From contig NZ_LT859959.1 of assembly GCF_900176205.1 (NCBI RefSeq), positions 5,849,001 to 5,913,000 on the forward strand: a stretch of DNA of 64,000 bases, in the 5' to 3' direction. Shown here one piece after another: positions 26,838-36,035 of the stretch; position 1 is the first letter of the stretch; every line of letters starts with the position of its first letter. A model generated the notes under the pieces. It did no database searches, had not been told where the DNA came from, and was given only the letters and a program-made list of their open reading frames with translations. Source of the DNA: Bradyrhizobium sp. ORS 285. Its GTDB lineage: Bacteria > Pseudomonadota > Alphaproteobacteria > Rhizobiales > Xanthobacteraceae. The position numbers were made by a program, and so were the translations under genes.

Positions 26838-28453
26838 GGCGCCGCGGCATCCTTGTCACTATCTTTGGTGGCGTATTTCTCCGGCACGTCGCTCTCCCAG
26901 CTGGCCTTCACCAGCTCGCGCACGTCGGCCAGCAATTCTTCCGTGTCGTAGATGATGCCGTCCTTGATGGTGTATTTCAGGCCCCGATGCCATTCGACGG
27001 CGTTGGTGGCGTCGTTGAAGCGCATCGCGCCGGTGCCGTAGAGCAGCTTGAAGTCGGTCAGCGGATTGTGGTCGTGCACCAGCAGGTCGGCGCGCATCCC
27101 GACGTCGACCGTGCCGATCTCATTCTCCAGGCCGCACAGCGCAGCACCCTGCGAGGTCGCCGAGCGGATCACCTCGAGCGGATGGAAGCCGGCTTCCTGC
27201 AGCAGCTCCAGTTCACGAACATAGCCGAAGCCGAAGATCTGGTAGATGAAGCCGGAATCCGAGCCGGTGCAGACGCGGCCACCGCGGTTCTTGTACTCGT
27301 TGATGAAGGCCATCCACAGACGGTAGTTCTCCTTCCACTCGATCTCGTTCTGGGTCGACCAGCGATACCAGTACGAGCCGTGCCCGCCGCGCTGCGGCGT
27401 GAAGTAGTCCCACATCGACTTCCAGGTGTACTCCTTGTGCCAATAGGCCTGGCGCGCCCGCATCAGGTCACGGTTGGCGTCGTAGATGGTGAAGGTCGGC
27501 ACGAAGGTGAAGCCGATCTCCAGAAACTGCTCCAGCACCTCGTTCCACTTCGCCGAGCCCGGCTCGGCGCCCTGGCGGAACATCTGGCCCGAGACCGAGA
27601 AACGGAAATATTCGTCAGTGTAGTTGTAGTCGAGCGGGAAGTTCTGGACGACGCGATCCTCGAACAGCGCCTCCGGCAGGCCGTAATAATGCTCGGCGCT
27701 GGTCAGGCCCCATTTCGCCGTGGTCAGTGCGTTCATGCGCGACACCGCCATCTGGGCGTGGTGGCAGCCGGTGCGCAGGCCGATCTGCTTGCACTCGTCG
27801 AGCGCGGCTTCCATGATCGCGGGCGGTGCGCCGAAGAACTTGATGCCGTCGGCGCCGCGCTCCTTCACCGCGCGCAGCCACTCCCGCCCCTGCTCCGGCG
27901 TGTAGATCGTCTTGACCATGTCGTTGACGGCCGGGAAGTAGGCATAGGCGAGCAGCCGCGGCGCGGCGATCGTATTCTCCTCGGCGCGCTGCTTCTGGTC
28001 GAGCATCCAGGACAGGCCGTTCATCGAGCCCATCTCGCGCACCGTGGTGACGCCATGCGCCAGCCAGAGCTTGTAGACGTAGTCGACCGGCGGCACCCAG
28101 CCATTGGCGGAGTGATAGGCGACGCCAGCATGGGCGTGACAGTCGACGAAGCCCGGCGTCACCCATTTGCCGCGGCAGTCGATCTCGTGATCGGCCGGCT
28201 CGCCGGTCTTGCCGGCATAGCCGTAACCGACGACCTTCTTGATGCTGACGATGCGGCCATTCTCGACGATGATGTCCACCGGACCGATCGGCGGCGCGCC
28301 GGTGCCGTCGATCACGGTCGCGCTGCGCAGCGCCAGCCGCTTGAACGGCCCGATGCCGCGATCACGCGTCGTCGCCTTCGGCACGATCGGCGCCGCACCC
28401 TTGTTCCGGATGAAGGCGAGCTCATCGCCCGGCAGTGTGGCTTGGTCGGTCAT
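26834..28453 (-). CDS. Metal-dependent amidohydrolase of unknown substrate
   Basis: A 539-residue amidohydrolase-superfamily enzyme. Metal ligands are visible as FVDCHAHAG (H106, H108), later histidines in TGCHHAQ and SAEHYYG, and the final aspartate in CTGSDSG. The composite beta-sandwich is assembled from ATVIDGTG at the N-terminus and TVDVGMRADLLVHDHNPL near the end. It has no signal peptide, so it acts in the cytoplasm. Its substrate presumably comes through the ABC transporter encoded just upstream. ATG at 28453 chosen. About 60-100 residues longer than typical dihydroorotase or hydantoinase members, so an isofunctional guess is unsafe. Confidence 0.85.
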   Translation of the reverse strand: MTDQATLPGDELAFIRNKGAAPIVPKATTRDRGIGPFKRLALRSATVIDGTGAPPIGPVDIIVENGRIVSIKKVVGYGYAGKTGEPADHEIDCRGKWVTPGFVDCHAHAGVAYHSANGWVPPVDYVYKLWLAHGVTTVREMGSMNGLSWMLDQKQRAEENTIAAPRLLAYAYFPAVNDMVKTIYTPEQGREWLRAVKERGADGIKFFGAPPAIMEAALDECKQIGLRTGCHHAQMAVSRMNALTTAKWGLTSAEHYYGLPEALFEDRVVQNFPLDYNYTDEYFRFSVSGQMFRQGAEPGSAKWNEVLEQFLEIGFTFVPTFTIYDANRDLMRARQAYWHKEYTWKSMWDYFTPQRGGHGSYWYRWSTQNEIEWKENYRLWMAFINEYKNRGGRVCTGSDSGFIYQIFGFGYVRELELLQEAGFHPLEVIRSATSQGAALCGLENEIGTVDVGMRADLLVHDHNPLTDFKLLYGTGAMRFNDATNAVEWHRGLKYTIKDGIIYDTEELLADVRELVKASWESDVPEKYATKDSDKDAAAP

Positions 28454-28478
28454 GCCTGCGTATCCTCGTTGTCGAAGC

Positions 28479-28634
28479 GTAGGGTGGGCAAAGGCGCGCC
28501 CCTCCCTCATATTTTGTGGTCGCTACCCGACCGCGCCGTGCCCACCATTTCACGGCGAGACTACCGTCGTCACGGTGGGCACGTCGCTCCAAGCGATGCG
28601 TCGCATCGCTCGGAACGCCTTTGCCCACCCTACG
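28479..28634. repeat. GTAGGGTGGGCAAAG palindromic repeat, copy 3
   Basis: Inverted ends GTAGGGTGGGCAAAG and CTTTGCCCACCCTAC, with GTGCCCACC and GGTGGGCACG inside. It separates the permease gene from the amidohydrolase gene within one apparent operon, so it would be transcribed and could set the transporter-to-enzyme expression ratio. Confidence 0.68.
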
Positions 28635-28649
28635 AAAATGCACACGCCC

Positions 28650-29480
28650 TCACCCCGTCCGATACTTCCGCGCGAACGCGACGCTGCCGAACACGGTGAA
28701 GGCCATGGTCACCGCGAGCAGCATGAAGGCGAGCGCGGCGCCCATGGGCCAGTTGTTGCCGCGCACGAATTGATCGTACACCGCGGGCGCCATCATCTTG
28801 AATCGCGGGCCGCCGAGAAGCACCGCCGTTGCATAGGTGTTCATGCACAAAACGAACACCAGGATCGAGCCGGCGGCCACCCCCGGGCCGGACAGCGGCA
28901 GGATCACCCGCCAGAACACCCGCGCGCCGGAGGCGCCGAGATTGGCGGCGGCGTATTCCAGATCGCGCGGAATGCTCTCGATCACGGCCGAGAGCGTCAG
29001 GATCATGTAGGGCAGCACCACCGCGATGATGCCGATGATCACCGCCTTGGTCGTGAACATGATCTCGAGCGGCGTCGAGATCAGGCCGAGCTTCAGCAGG
29101 CTGGCGTTGACGAGGCCGTCACGCGCGAACAGCGCCATCCAGCCGGCCGAGCGCACGACGTTGCCGACCAGCAGCGGGAACAAGGTCGCGATCACGACCA
29201 GGCTCTTCCAGCGGCTCTCCATGCGTCCGAGCCAATAGGCCGCCGGAAACGCCAGGATCAGCGTGAGCAAGGTGCACAGCAGCGCGATGCCGAGCGTCGC
29301 CAGGATGATCTGCTGGTAGTAAGGATCGGTCGCGGCCTTGATGTAGTTGTCCGGCGACAGCGCCTGCACCATCAGCTGGGTCGGGCTGAACTGGTTGAGC
29401 GAGATCCGGAACATCAGGATCATCGGCCCGATCAGCAGCGCCAGGACCAGGAGACAGGCAGGGACGATCAGCAGCGCCAT
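28650..29480 (-). CDS. ABC transporter permease (PotB/ThiP-like)
   Basis: A 276-residue inner-membrane protein. The first membrane segment is LLIVPACLLVLALLIGPMI and the EAA loop is EYAAANLGASGARVFWRVILP. It lies downstream of the binding protein and pairs with the permease at 31688-32512. A TTG-type start at 29558 would add 26 unfamiliar residues, so the ATG at 29480 (GGAG nine bases upstream) is preferred. The order permease, ATPase, binding protein, permease is common in this importer class. Confidence 0.88.
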   Translation of the reverse strand: MALLIVPACLLVLALLIGPMILMFRISLNQFSPTQLMVQALSPDNYIKAATDPYYQQIILATLGIALLCTLLTLILAFPAAYWLGRMESRWKSLVVIATLFPLLVGNVVRSAGWMALFARDGLVNASLLKLGLISTPLEIMFTTKAVIIGIIAVVLPYMILTLSAVIESIPRDLEYAAANLGASGARVFWRVILPLSGPGVAAGSILVFVLCMNTYATAVLLGGPRFKMMAPAVYDQFVRGNNWPMGAALAFMLLAVTMAFTVFGSVAFARKYRTG

Positions 29481-29561
29481 CGCGCGAGCTCCGATTGCAG
29501 ATGAGCGGCCGATCGGCCGCGTGCTCCCGCGGCCGAGGCCGCAGGAGCGATGAGACAAGGC

Positions 29562-30593
29562 TCAGGCCTTGAACTCCTTGTTCCAGAAGTCGAGCGTGCG
29601 CTGCGAGCGTCCGGCGGCATAGGCGTAGTCCGGCTTCAGCAGCCGCGCGCGCTCGGCCTCGGTGAGGCTGACCTGCTTGGCGAGATCCTCCGGCAGCGGC
29701 GCGTCGGTGACGGTCGGGACGTAGCCCATCTTGTCGGCGAAGCCGCCTTGCGCCTTGGCGTCGAGCATCGCGTCGAGATAGGCGAAGCCGCCGGCCTTGT
29801 TCTTGGCGTTCTTCGGCACCGACGCCTGGAACACGATCGCCGGCGTACCTTCCTTCGGCACGACATGGGCGAGCGGAATGCCGGACTTCTTCCACATGAA
29901 GCCGCGGGCGAGCCACATCGTGGTGATCCAGACCTCCTCCGACTTCAGCGCCGCCGCCAAGGCCTCGTTCGACGGATAGATCTTCACGTCGAGCGAGCGC
30001 CATTCCATCAGCTTCTTCTCGGCCGGATCGAGATTGCTGACGCCGCCGCCGCCGGCGAGCGCCGCGGCCAGCGTGTTGTTGGGATAGAGAATGTCGGCGA
30101 GGCCGATCTTGCCGCGCCATTTCGGATCCCAGAGATCGGCGAAGGATTGCGGCGGCGTCTTCACCTGGTTGGTGTTGTAGAGGATGACCTGCGCCGAATA
30201 GATGTGCGGGATCGCGATCTCGCTTCTGAGCTCCGGGAACACCTTGTCGAGCCGCTTCACCTGCGCCGCGTCGATCTTCTCGAACACGTCGGACTGCGAG
30301 ACGATGTAGGCGTCGTTGTCGGACAGGCAGGAGACGTCCATCGAGCCGCGGCGGCTCTGCCGCTCGGCGAGCAGCTTGGTCTTGCGCGGATCGGCATTGG
30401 CGACGTCCTGCACGATCTCAAACCCCTTCGGCGTCATGATCGGCTTGTCGATGATGTCGGAGAGCAGCTGGCCGTAGTCGCCGCCCCAGGTGCCGACCAC
30501 GACCTGCCCGCCCTCGGCGCGGGCCGTCGGCATGCCGGAGGCCAGCGCGGCCATGCCGGCGCTGGCGGAGAGAAAGTGACGTCGCGAAATCAT
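29562..30593 (-). CDS. ABC transporter substrate-binding protein, Tat-exported
   Basis: A 343-residue periplasmic binding protein with a twin-arginine leader (ISRRHFLSASAG, cleaved near ARA at about 26). The mature segment begins VVVGTWGGDYGQLL, typical of polyamine/iron-like family 1 binding proteins (WDPKWRGKIGLADILYPNNTLAAAL; YLDAMLDAKAQGGF). It belongs to the six-gene operon with the amidohydrolase and CobW. Use of the Tat route suggests folding before export; the ligand is unknown. Confidence 0.88.
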   Translation of the reverse strand: MISRRHFLSASAGMAALASGMPTARAEGGQVVVGTWGGDYGQLLSDIIDKPIMTPKGFEIVQDVANADPRKTKLLAERQSRRGSMDVSCLSDNDAYIVSQSDVFEKIDAAQVKRLDKVFPELRSEIAIPHIYSAQVILYNTNQVKTPPQSFADLWDPKWRGKIGLADILYPNNTLAAALAGGGGVSNLDPAEKKLMEWRSLDVKIYPSNEALAAALKSEEVWITTMWLARGFMWKKSGIPLAHVVPKEGTPAIVFQASVPKNAKNKAGGFAYLDAMLDAKAQGGFADKMGYVPTVTDAPLPEDLAKQVSLTEAERARLLKPDYAYAAGRSQRTLDFWNKEFKA

Positions 30594-30623
30594 GGGAGAA
30601 CCTCTCGCTTGGGATGAACGCTT

Positions 30624-31688
30624 CTACTTGGATGTTTGCGGCACGAGACGCGGGACCTTGCGGTCCCATTGCAGCGACACGGCATCATTGGGCTTGAGCG
30701 CGGCCAACGGCTCGCCGGCATCGGGCGTCGGCCTCACGGCGACCAGCGTCTCGTCGCCGAGCGCCACCACATATTCGGTCTGCGCGCCCATATAGGTGAT
30801 CGCCTGCACGCGGCCGCGCACCTCGCCCGAGTCGCCGGGGACGATGCCGATCCGCTCCGGGCGCAGCGCGAAGGCGTCGGCATCATCGCGCTCGCCCGCG
30901 ATGACATCGACCGGAAGCAGCAGGCCGCCGCTGGTACGGAACTCCCCGTCATTCGCTCGCCGGCCGCCCAGGATGTTGCAGCGGCCGACGAAGTCGGCGA
31001 CGAACGCATCGACAGGCGAATCATAGAGTTCTTGCGGCGTGCCGATCTGGCGCACGCGGCCGCCCTCCATGACGACGAGGCGGTCGGCCATGGTCAGCGC
31101 CTCCTCGCGGTCATGCGTCACCATCAAGGTCGTCAGGCCGAGCCGTTGCTGCAGCGCACGGATCTCCAGCCGCACTTCGGCGCGCAGCTTGGCGTCGAGA
31201 TTGGACAAGGGCTCGTCGAGCAGGAAGATGCGCGGATTGATCACCAGCGCGCGCGCCAGCGCGACGCGCTGCTGCTGGCCGCCCGACAATTGCCGCGGCA
31301 GCCGGTCGGCGAGATGCGACAACCGCACCAGCTTCAGCGCCTCGTCGATCTTCGTCTTGCGCTCGGCCGCGTTGAGGCCGCGCATCTCCAGGCCGAAGCC
31401 GACATTGTCGGCCGCGCTCATATGCGGAAACAGCGCGTACGACTGGAACACCATGCCGGTCGATCGCTTGTACGCCGGCAGTTGCGTGACGTCCTCGCGA
31501 TCGAACAGCACGCGGCCGCTGGTCGGCGGCAGGAAGCCCGCCACCATGCGCAAGGTCGTCGTCTTGCCACAGCCGGACGGACCGAGCAGCGCAACCAGCT
31601 CGCCCTGGTTGACCGAAAGATCGAGGCCCTCGACGCCGATCGACGTGCCGAAGCGCTTGGTGAGCTTCTCCAGAATGAGCTGCGCCAT
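30624..31688 (-). CDS. ABC transporter ATP-binding protein
   Basis: A 354-residue ATPase. Walker A is GPSGCGKTTTLRM, the Q-loop is GMVFQSYALFPHMS, the signature is LSGGQQQRVALARAL and Walker B is FLLDEPLSNLDAKL, with a C-terminal TOBE region. The ATG overlaps the upstream permease stop as TGATG; a GTG one codon earlier is also possible. It energises the two permeases of this operon and is a close paralogue of the PotA-like ATPase at 23588-24643. Confidence 0.93.
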   Translation of the reverse strand: MAQLILEKLTKRFGTSIGVEGLDLSVNQGELVALLGPSGCGKTTTLRMVAGFLPPTSGRVLFDREDVTQLPAYKRSTGMVFQSYALFPHMSAADNVGFGLEMRGLNAAERKTKIDEALKLVRLSHLADRLPRQLSGGQQQRVALARALVINPRIFLLDEPLSNLDAKLRAEVRLEIRALQQRLGLTTLMVTHDREEALTMADRLVVMEGGRVRQIGTPQELYDSPVDAFVADFVGRCNILGGRRANDGEFRTSGGLLLPVDVIAGERDDADAFALRPERIGIVPGDSGEVRGRVQAITYMGAQTEYVVALGDETLVAVRPTPDAGEPLAALKPNDAVSLQWDRKVPRLVPQTSK

Positions 31689-32512
31689 CACACCACCCGC
31701 GACAGTTTGACGAAGCGGTCGGTGATCACCATCAGCAGCCCGACCAGCGTGATCTGCACGGTGGCGACGGCGGCGAGCGTCGGATCGATGCGGAATTCGA
31801 GATAGTTCAGCATGGCCACAGGGAGCGTGATCCGTCCGGGGCCGACCAGCAGCATCGACAGATCGAGGTTTTCAAAACTCTGGATGAAGGAGAACATCGC
31901 GGCGGCGACGATCCCCGAGCGCATCATCGGCAGGGTGATGCGGCGGAACACCGTGAACGGGCTGGCGCCGAGATTGGCGGCCGCCTCCTCGGCGGCGCGG
32001 TCGAGGCCTTGCAGGCTGGCGACGACGAGGCGCACCGTCCACGGAATGGCCAACAGCGTATGCGCGGCGACGAGTCCCTCCGTGGTGGCCTTGATGTCGC
32101 GGTCGAGCAGATCCTCGGCCAGCACGTAGAACATATAGAGCCCGGAGCCGGCGACCACGCCGGGCACCGCGAGCGGCGCCAGCAGGAACGACGACAGCGC
32201 CTGCCGGCCGCGGAATTCGCCGCGCACGATCGCGAGCGCCGCGGCAGTGCCGAGCGGCACGCCGATCGCGGTCGCGAGCAGCGCCACCTGGAAACTGGTG
32301 CCGAGGCCACGCAGGAATTCCGGCTTGCTCAGCGCGTTCGCGTACCATTTCAGCGACAGCCCCGACGGCGGGAAGCTGACGATCTCCTGCGCGAAGAAGC
32401 TGGTCATCACGATCATGACGACCGGCGCGAAGATGATGGCGTAAGCGACGACGATCAGTGTCCGCACTGCGAATTGGCCGATAGACAGTTGTCCCGTAAA
32501 ACGGAACAGCAT
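31688..32512 (-). CDS. ABC transporter permease (PotC-like), first gene of the operon
   Basis: A 274-residue membrane permease. The first membrane segment is LIVVAYAIIFAPVVMIVMTSF and the EAA loop is EEAAANLGASPFTVFRRITLP. ATG at 32512 with GAGG eight bases upstream; the frame extends far upstream, but only in low-complexity non-family sequence. It leads the operon permease-ATPase-binding protein-permease-amidohydrolase-CobW and is divergent from the amino-acid binding-protein gene across a 434-base control region. Confidence 0.9.
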   Translation of the reverse strand: MLFRFTGQLSIGQFAVRTLIVVAYAIIFAPVVMIVMTSFFAQEIVSFPPSGLSLKWYANALSKPEFLRGLGTSFQVALLATAIGVPLGTAAALAIVRGEFRGRQALSSFLLAPLAVPGVVAGSGLYMFYVLAEDLLDRDIKATTEGLVAAHTLLAIPWTVRLVVASLQGLDRAAEEAAANLGASPFTVFRRITLPMMRSGIVAAAMFSFIQSFENLDLSMLLVGPGRITLPVAMLNYLEFRIDPTLAAVATVQITLVGLLMVITDRFVKLSRVV

Positions 32513-32946
32513 TGCAGACACCTCAACAAACAAAAGGGCAGGTTGCGCGGCGGCATCGTAGTCGGCGGCTCCGCTGCCGCCAAGCCTGCGGTCCGAGTTA
32601 TCGCAATGCACATGTGCATGGACTGACGTCGTGCGGTGCCGCGATCCTGACGCGCAAATGGCCCGGCACTCCATCTGCGCGCTAATAGCACCCCGCCATT
32701 TCCGATCTTCAGCACTCGACGGCTGACCGGCCGTCCAGCCGGCCGGCGCCGCGCTCCATCGCAGCGGCGCGGTTTTGGGCAAAGGCTGCCCAATCCTTGC
32801 ACCGGCGCGATGCAAGATTTTGTGCGCCCCCGGACAAGTCATCCGCGCGGGCGCGCACCTAAGCTTGGTCCTGAGCTTGGACCGGGGCGACGGCACCCAT
32901 GCACCGCCGGACCAGCGCGACATCATCGTTCGAAGGAGCTGGCAAC
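32513..32946. promoter_or_regulatory. 434-base divergent control region with two dyads
   Basis: There is no gene here. Two symmetric sites stand out. ATGCACATGTGCAT at 32606-32619 is a perfect 14 bp palindrome. TTGGGCA, five bases, TGCCCAA at 32775-32793 has perfect 7 bp arms. The first is about 95 bases upstream of the leftward operon, the second about 155 bases upstream of the rightward binding-protein gene. They are candidate operators for regulators not encoded nearby. Confidence 0.45.
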
Positions 32947-33837
32947 ATGCAGACAAGGCTATTCACCGGAGCGCGACGCGCGTGGCTTGCCGCGTTCGGC
33001 GCCATCATCGCGGTGGGGCTTCTCGCCCCCATCGACGCGCAGGCGGCGACGCCGGCGGGCTGCGCGGCGCTGAAGGAGAAATATCCGGACTGGAAGGGCA
33101 AGACGCTCGTCAACGCCATCAATCCGCACACCCCGGGCTATGAGTCGATCGACCCGAAGGATCCAAGCAAATATGTCGGCTTCGACATCGATCTCGGCGA
33201 GGCGATCGGCGACTGCCTCGGCTTCAAGCTGACGTATAAGGCCGTGACGTTCGCCGCGCTGCTGACGACGCTCTCAAGCGGCCAGGCCGACATCGTCATC
33301 TCCGACATCTATGCCACCAAGGAGCGCGCCAAGGCCGCCGACTTCATCACCTATTCCAAGGTGTTCGACGGCGTGCTGGTCGCCAAGGGCAACCCGAAGG
33401 GCATCAACGGCATCAATCTGTCGCTGTGCGGCGCGGCCGCGGCCGAGAACACCGGCTATGTCGAGGTGCCGCTGATCCAGGATCTCGCGCCGAAATGCAA
33501 GGAAGCCGGCAAGCCCGAGCCGACCGTGCAGCTCTATGACAACAACGCCAACTGCATCCAGGCGATCCTCGCCGGCCGCGCCGACACCTATATCAACGAC
33601 GTCAACACGGTCGACCAGGCGGTGAAGGCCTATCCGGACAAGCTGGAAAAGGCCATCGCCGTGACCATCCCCTATTCGGTGGGCATCGCCGTGCCGAAGG
33701 ACAAGCCCAAGTTCCGCGACGCCGTGCTGGCCGCCCTGATCGAGGTGCAGAAGGAAGGCATCCACCAGGAGCTCTTGAAGAAGTGGCAGCTCGATCCGGC
33801 CAACTTCAAGGAGCCGGATATCCTGACGGCGGACTAA
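32947..33837 (+). CDS. Amino-acid ABC transporter substrate-binding protein (family 3)
   Basis: A 296-residue periplasmic binding protein. The signal peptide covers about 1-34 (WLAAFGAIIAVGLLAPIDAQA). The mature protein has the family 3 signature YVGFDIDLGEAIGDCLG and the SGQADIVISDIYATKERAKAADF segment. It contains an unusual number of cysteines for the family (for example CAALKE, DCLGF, LCGAA, KCKEA, NCIQA), suggesting disulfides. GAAGGAG lies about ten bases before the ATG. It probably feeds the fused permease-ATPase encoded 340 bases downstream. A polar amino acid or derivative is the likely ligand. Confidence 0.9.
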   Translation: MQTRLFTGARRAWLAAFGAIIAVGLLAPIDAQAATPAGCAALKEKYPDWKGKTLVNAINPHTPGYESIDPKDPSKYVGFDIDLGEAIGDCLGFKLTYKAVTFAALLTTLSSGQADIVISDIYATKERAKAADFITYSKVFDGVLVAKGNPKGINGINLSLCGAAAAENTGYVEVPLIQDLAPKCKEAGKPEPTVQLYDNNANCIQAILAGRADTYINDVNTVDQAVKAYPDKLEKAIAVTIPYSVGIAVPKDKPKFRDAVLAALIEVQKEGIHQELLKKWQLDPANFKEPDILTAD

Positions 33838-34176
33838 TAGCTCGCAGTTTTGAAGCTGAAGTTTTGGCCACGCGGGCAGTGCGCTCCCCTCCCCCTTGCG
33901 GGGAGGGGTCGGGGGTGGGGGTCCACACGAAAAGTCTTTCCTGGGTACCCCCCTCCCTAGCCCTCCCCCACAAGGGGGGAGGGAGCGAACCGGTTCATTG
34001 GCGACATATGCGTGAACCACACACGTAGCTAACGATCTCAGCACCGGCGCCGTACGACGCGACTTCGTAGGGTGGGCAAAGCGAAGCGTGCCCACCGTCT
34101 TTCTTCCGCAGCACCGCGGTGGGCACGGCGCGTCGCGCCTTTGCCCACCCTACGTCCTCAGCCAGGCCGCCTGCTC
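33838..34176. repeat. Gene-free gap with two palindromic repeats
   Basis: 33886-33992 holds the CTCCCCTCCCCC...GGGGAGGG element and 34066-34154 holds copy 4 of the GTAGGGTGGGCAAAG element. Both lie between the binding-protein gene and its presumed transporter. Nothing else is recognisable. The second repeat ends 22 bases before the transporter start, as in the garD case. Confidence 0.65.
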
Positions 34177-35805
34177 ATGTCCCTCTTCCTGCACTATCTC
34201 AGCATGCCGTATCTCCTGCAGGGCATCGAGCTGACCCTGCAGGTCACCGCGCTCGGCCTGGTCGGCGGACTGATCCTTGGCCTGATCCTCGCCGCGATGC
34301 AGCTCAGCCGGTTCTGGCCGCTGGCTGTGATCGCGCGCGGCTACACCGTGATCTTTCGCGGCACGCCGCTGATCCTGCAGATGGTGTTCGCCTACGACGC
34401 CCTGCCGCATATCGGCATCAAGCTGCCGGCGGTGCTGGCCGCCGGCCTTGCGCTGGCCTGCAACGAGGCGCCGTTCATCGCCGAGATGCTGCGCTCCGGC
34501 GTGCTCGGCATCGATCGCGGCCAGCTGCTCGCCGGCCAGGCGCTCGGCATGACACCGTCCGTGCTGATGCGCCGGATCATCGCGCCGCAGGCGATCCGCA
34601 CGATGATCCCCGCCTTCGGCAACGAGGCGGTGAGCGCGCTGAAGAACTCCTCGCTCGCCTCGGTCATCGCCGTGCAGGAGCTGACCCTGCGCTCGACGCA
34701 GCTGGCGTCCTCGACCTTCGATTTCTTCTCGATCTTCTTTGCTTCTGGCCTGCTCTATCTGGTGCTGACCGGGGCCATCAGCGTCATCCAACTCGCCCTG
34801 GAGTGGCTGCTCGATCTCGACCGCACGGCGAAGCAGCGCAAGCTGGCGGATTACTTGCCGTGGCGCCGTGTCGATCTCGCAACCAAGCTGGAGCTGGCGG
34901 CGAAGACCTCCCCCGCCATCGAGGCCGCCCCACCCGAACCCGCCGAATTGAAAGAGACACCGCCGCTCGCCTTGTCGATCGAAGACCGTGCCCGACGCGC
35001 CGCCACGATTGCTCGCAACAACGTCGCTGTCGAGGTCAAGGAGCTCCGCAAGGCCTATCACGGCAACAAGGTGCTCGACGGTCTCGATCTCACCGTGCGC
35101 ATCGGCGAGGTGATCGCGCTACTCGGGCCGTCAGGCTCCGGCAAGAGCACCCTGCTCCGCTGCATCAATCATCTGGAGAACTGGGACTCTGGTGAGATCC
35201 GTGTCGGCGGCCGCAAGCTCGGCTTCGACGACAAGGGGCGCAAGCTGTCGCCGCGCGCCATCGCCAATGAGCGCGCCAATGTCGGCGTCGGCATGGTGTT
35301 TCAGCAGTTCAATCTGTTCGCGCATCTCACGGCCAAGGAGAACATCGCGGGTCCGCTCCGGTGGGTCCATGGCCTCGGCCGTATCGAGGCCGAGCGTCGC
35401 GCGGTCGAGCTGCTGGAGCGCGTCGGGCTGTCGCATCGCGCCGATGCGCTGCCGCGGCATCTCTCCGGCGGGCAGCAGCAACGCGTCGCCATTGCGCGTG
35501 CGCTGGCGCCGAACCCGAGCGTGCTGCTGCTGGACGAGCCGACCTCGGCGCTCGATCCCGAGTTGGTCAACGAGGTGCTGGAGGTGATCCGCCGCCTCGC
35601 GATCGACGACGGGCTGACCATGATCATCTCGACGCATCAGATCCGCTTCGCCGACGAGGTCGCCGACCGCGTTGCCTTCCTCAATGGCGGCGTGATCCTG
35701 GAACAGGGCCCCGCACACGAGGTGCTGACCAACCCGCGCCACCCGCTGACCGCGCGCTTCCTCTCGGTGATGGAGGCCGAACGGCCGAAGGACGCGGTCG
35801 CATGA
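34177..35805 (+). CDS. Fused amino-acid ABC transporter permease and ATP-binding protein
   Basis: A single 542-residue chain. Residues 1-225 are a HisM/GlnP-type permease with several membrane segments and the loop GQALGMTPSVLMRRIIAPQAIR. A linker of about 70 residues follows, then an ATPase of the GlnQ/HisP class with Walker A GPSGSGKS (317-324), Q-loop GMVFQQFNLFAHLT, signature LSGGQQQRVAIARAL and Walker B LLLDEPTSALDPEL. The two are normally separate proteins. Dimerisation would give a complete transporter core. ATG at 34177 chosen; upstream in-frame sequence lies in a repeat. The partner binding protein is at 32947-33837. Confidence 0.92.
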   Translation: MSLFLHYLSMPYLLQGIELTLQVTALGLVGGLILGLILAAMQLSRFWPLAVIARGYTVIFRGTPLILQMVFAYDALPHIGIKLPAVLAAGLALACNEAPFIAEMLRSGVLGIDRGQLLAGQALGMTPSVLMRRIIAPQAIRTMIPAFGNEAVSALKNSSLASVIAVQELTLRSTQLASSTFDFFSIFFASGLLYLVLTGAISVIQLALEWLLDLDRTAKQRKLADYLPWRRVDLATKLELAAKTSPAIEAAPPEPAELKETPPLALSIEDRARRAATIARNNVAVEVKELRKAYHGNKVLDGLDLTVRIGEVIALLGPSGSGKSTLLRCINHLENWDSGEIRVGGRKLGFDDKGRKLSPRAIANERANVGVGMVFQQFNLFAHLTAKENIAGPLRWVHGLGRIEAERRAVELLERVGLSHRADALPRHLSGGQQQRVAIARALAPNPSVLLLDEPTSALDPELVNEVLEVIRRLAIDDGLTMIISTHQIRFADEVADRVAFLNGGVILEQGPAHEVLTNPRHPLTARFLSVMEAERPKDAVA

Positions 35806-35831
35806 GCGTGTGGTTCGCAGCTCGCCCGGGG

Positions 35832-35962
35832 CCATCCTTCGAGACGCCCGCCTGCGGCGGGCTCCTCAGGATGAGGTCTGTGGGTGAGGTGCGCTCGCTT
35901 CACCCCCCGACACCCAACCCTCATGGTGAGGAGGCGCGCAGCGCCGTCTCGAACCATGAGGC
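35832..35962. repeat. CCTCATGGTTCGAGACG palindromic repeat, copy 3
   Basis: CCATCCTTCGAGACGCCCGCC...GGCGGGCTCCTCAGGATGAGG on the left and CCTCATGGTGAGGAGGCGCGC...GCGCCGTCTCGAACCATGAGG on the right, each able to fold. It lies between the fused transporter and the formamidase gene. Confidence 0.63.
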
Positions 35963-36035
35963 CCGAATGGCGCCCAATACAACGCGCTCTTTCAAACTCT
36001 CAACTTCCTCGATCTCTGAGCAAAGAGGCCCTCGC

